Assembly (NCBI GenBank): GCA_029194675.1
Contig: JARFXP010000002.1
Coordinates: forward strand, 806,001 to 870,000
Origin: Nitrospira sp.
GTDB taxonomy: Bacteria; Nitrospirota; Nitrospiria; Nitrospirales; Nitrospiraceae
DNA: 64,000 bases
Direction: 5' to 3'
The notes under the pieces were generated by a model. That model was not told the DNA's origin, made no database searches, and saw nothing but the letters and a program-made list of their open reading frames with translations. Position numbers and translations under genes: made by a program. Below, one piece after another: positions 62,442-64,000 of this stretch (its first letter is position 1; every line of letters starts with the position of its first letter).

Positions 62442-63788
62442 ATGAAACAGATCTTGATGGTCGGAGCCGGGTCTGTCGGCGGGTTTTTCGGAGCGCGATT
62501 GGCCAAGAAGAATCCCGGCGTGTCGTTCTTACTGCGGCCAAACACGCTGGCGGCGGTGAAACAAAACGGATTGACGATCCGCAGCGCGGATGGAACATTT
62601 ACGGTCACACCTCAAGCAGCCTCGGATGCACGCCAGCTCCCTCGACCGGATCTCATCGTGCTCGGCGTGAAAGCCTATGATCTCGACGAGGTTCTGAACC
62701 AGATCGAGCCGGTGCTTACTGAAAAAACCGTGATTCTTACCCTACAGAACGGGATCGATACAGAAGACCGGCTTCTTGCGCGAATCCAACGGAATTGTGT
62801 GGTCGGCGGCGTCGCCTATATCTACTCCAAAATCGTCGAGCCTGGCGTGATCGACCATTATAAAAAAGGAGCCTTGTCGATCGGCGAACTGATGGGGCAT
62901 GAGAGCGAGCGCCTTCTCGCTATCCGTGATCTATTCACATCAGCGGGCGTTCCTTGCCATCTATCCAAAGATATTCGTCGTAGCAAATGGGAGAAAATGT
63001 GTTGGAACTGTGTCTTCAATCCGATTACGGTGCTGATTGATGACCATGTGGCCAAGGCGCTTGACCATCCGGAGATGGCGGGCGTGATCCGGCAGATCGT
63101 CGGAGAAGTCGCGGCCATTGCGGCGACCCTCAAGGTACCTTTACCTCCGGACATGGCCGAACGGGTTGTGAAAGCATCCCAGGAGATTCGTGACATCCAT
63201 ACCTCTATGTACGACGATTGGAAAGCGGGGCGTCGGACGGAGATCGACTACCTCAATGGCTTCATCGTCAGGAAAGGGCGGGATCTCGGCATTCCGACTC
63301 CGGTGAACGAAGCCCTGACGGCAATGATCAAGACGATCACGGAGAAGGAGCAGATCGGTCAGGGGCGCGTACGAATAGAGGGCGCTGTGGTTCAGCCCCT
63401 GTCCTTCGATCGTGCAGCGATCGCATCATTGCCGGCCGAGCATCATGTGGATGTTTCGACCGTCATGCCTGGTACGAGGGGCCGAGGGATTCGGTTGAAG
63501 GGGCTACTCGATGTTCCAGCTTTGACCATCGGTGCGGATCATGTTGCCTTTCACGCTTCGGACGGGAACTATTCCGCCTGCCTCACACTTGATCAGGCCA
63601 GAGAACATGGGGTTCTCGTTTACGAACTTGATGGAGCCCCGTTGCCTGACACGAAAGGCGGCCCGTTTCGTCTGATCACGCCGGGACTTGGCGATCTCTG
63701 TGCGAATGTGAAAGGTGTCGCGAGGATTGAAATCACCAAGGGACCGGGACTGGATACAAGGCAAACAAACTGTCCTCCTAGGCCGTAA
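62442..63788 (+). CDS. Ketopantoate reductase fused to a molybdopterin-oxidoreductase-like domain
   Basis: 448 residues. Residues 1-about 305 are a full 2-dehydropantoate 2-reductase: VGAGSVGGFFGARLAKK, VKAYDLDEVL with the first lysine, LTLQNGIDTEDRL, then SKWEKMCWNCVFNPITVL holding the catalytic lysine and Asn, and RRTEIDYLNGFIV. Residues about 310-440 look like the sulfite-oxidase-type Moco domain (PF00174-like): GRGIRLKGLLDVPAL, VAFHASDGNYSACLTLDQA, LVYELDGAPLPDTKGGPFRLITPG. The cysteine that would bind molybdenum is missing (VSTVMPGTRGRG), so this domain is probably structural or regulatory. A pantothenate role fits coaX at 53.9 kb. AUG follows GAGGATGAGAAC. Confidence 0.83.
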   Translation: MKQILMVGAGSVGGFFGARLAKKNPGVSFLLRPNTLAAVKQNGLTIRSADGTFTVTPQAASDARQLPRPDLIVLGVKAYDLDEVLNQIEPVLTEKTVILTLQNGIDTEDRLLARIQRNCVVGGVAYIYSKIVEPGVIDHYKKGALSIGELMGHESERLLAIRDLFTSAGVPCHLSKDIRRSKWEKMCWNCVFNPITVLIDDHVAKALDHPEMAGVIRQIVGEVAAIAATLKVPLPPDMAERVVKASQEIRDIHTSMYDDWKAGRRTEIDYLNGFIVRKGRDLGIPTPVNEALTAMIKTITEKEQIGQGRVRIEGAVVQPLSFDRAAIASLPAEHHVDVSTVMPGTRGRGIRLKGLLDVPALTIGADHVAFHASDGNYSACLTLDQAREHGVLVYELDGAPLPDTKGGPFRLITPGLGDLCANVKGVARIEITKGPGLDTRQTNCPPRP

Positions 63789-63802
63789 TCTGACCGAGAG
63801 CA

Positions 63803-64000
63803 ATGGTTCGCGTCGTTGCACTTGGCGCCAGCAATCTGACACGCGGTTTCCAGACCATCGTTTCGACGGCTCGATCAGTATGGGGACCAGACGTCGAAGT
63901 GCTGTCGGCGCTCGGTCATGGTCGTTCTTATGGATCTCCGAGTAGGTTTCTCCATCGCACGTTACCCAGTATCCTCAAGTCAGGCCTGTGGGCTGAGCTG
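63803..64000 (+). CDS. Hypothetical protein, possible SGNH-type hydrolase, cut by right edge
   Basis: 66 codons from ATG 63803, open to the end of the window. The start MVRVVALGASNLTRGFQTIV, with a Gly-Ala-Ser-Asn turn after the first strand, is like block I of SGNH/GDSL-type hydrolases, and VLSALGHGRSYG follows. There is no signal peptide. It begins 14 bp after the PanE-fusion stop, so it could share its transcript. Without the C-terminal half the family stays uncertain. Confidence 0.5.
   Translation, partial: MVRVVALGASNLTRGFQTIVSTARSVWGPDVEVLSALGHGRSYGSPSRFLHRTLPSILKSGLWAEL

Noticed and set aside
1..64000. CRISPR arrays, tRNA, rRNA or riboswitches
   Set aside because: No regularly spaced repeats, cloverleaf or rRNA-like sequence, or known aptamer pattern was seen by eye on either strand; a covariance-model scan was not possible.

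Overview
This 64-kb window looks like chromosomal DNA of a Nitrospirota bacterium, most likely a Nitrospira-type organism. The basis is the style of RecA and the housekeeping proteins, the recA-recX-alaS-ruvX-mltG and grpE-dnaK-dnaJ-rsmE orders, paired IPT/TIG and YCF48-like secreted proteins, and a MITE-like intergenic element that I remember from Nitrospira. This assignment rests on recall, not on a search. No rRNA, tRNA or CRISPR array was seen.

Region by region. 0-12 kb, all on the minus strand: a transketolase cut by the left edge, a fused transaldolase/glucose-6-phosphate isomerase, a possible PilZ remnant, and a complete canonical membrane-bound nitrate reductase operon narGHJI. A perfect palindrome lies about 110 bp upstream of narG. 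12-19 kb: a DUF2235 hydrolase, small hypothetical genes, a GAPDH gene with two frameshifts, a MITE-like repeat, a DUF488 protein, an AlkA-like glycosylase split by a frameshift, and two translationally coupled lipoproteins. 19-25.5 kb is a plastic island: a second palindromic element, a MazEF-like module with a frameshifted toxin, a large TIR-domain protein, the left end of an IS1380-family element, a complete IS4-family element with 34-bp terminal repeats, a RAYT transposase, a UPF0175/DUF3368 toxin-antitoxin pair and a DUF2442 gene.

25.6-34 kb is a plus-strand housekeeping run (recA, recX, alaS, ruvX, mltG, deoC, a deviant deoB-like gene and a RidA protein). 34-41 kb holds an internally deleted histidine kinase, a large hybrid sensor kinase, an IPT/TIG protein, a YCF48-like propeller and a decayed HigA-like antitoxin. 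41-49 kb is a lipid-flavoured accessory cluster: an HpnA-like epimerase and a ketopantoate-reductase-like protein diverge from an MlaC/HpnM-like protein, an internally deleted HpnN-like RND gene and a sulfotransferase. An IS1182 scrap and a radical SAM protein follow.

49-64 kb is again housekeeping: rsmE, dnaJ, dnaK and grpE; coaX, birA, nadC and valS; a 37-residue very basic protein with its own promoter; a receiver-domain protein with a helical repeat tail; a HAD hydrolase; a Sir2 deacylase; a ketopantoate reductase fused to a molybdopterin-oxidoreductase-like domain; and the start of a gene cut by the right edge.

Biologically the window combines central carbon metabolism (the non-oxidative pentose phosphate branch joined to Pgi), dissimilatory nitrate reduction that looks acquired, protein folding, cofactor synthesis and envelope functions. 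An unusual number of genes are broken: GAPDH, the glycosylase, MazF, HigA, the histidine kinase, HpnN, IS1380 and IS1182. Some of the single-base indels could be sequencing errors; the two large internal deletions are harder to explain that way.
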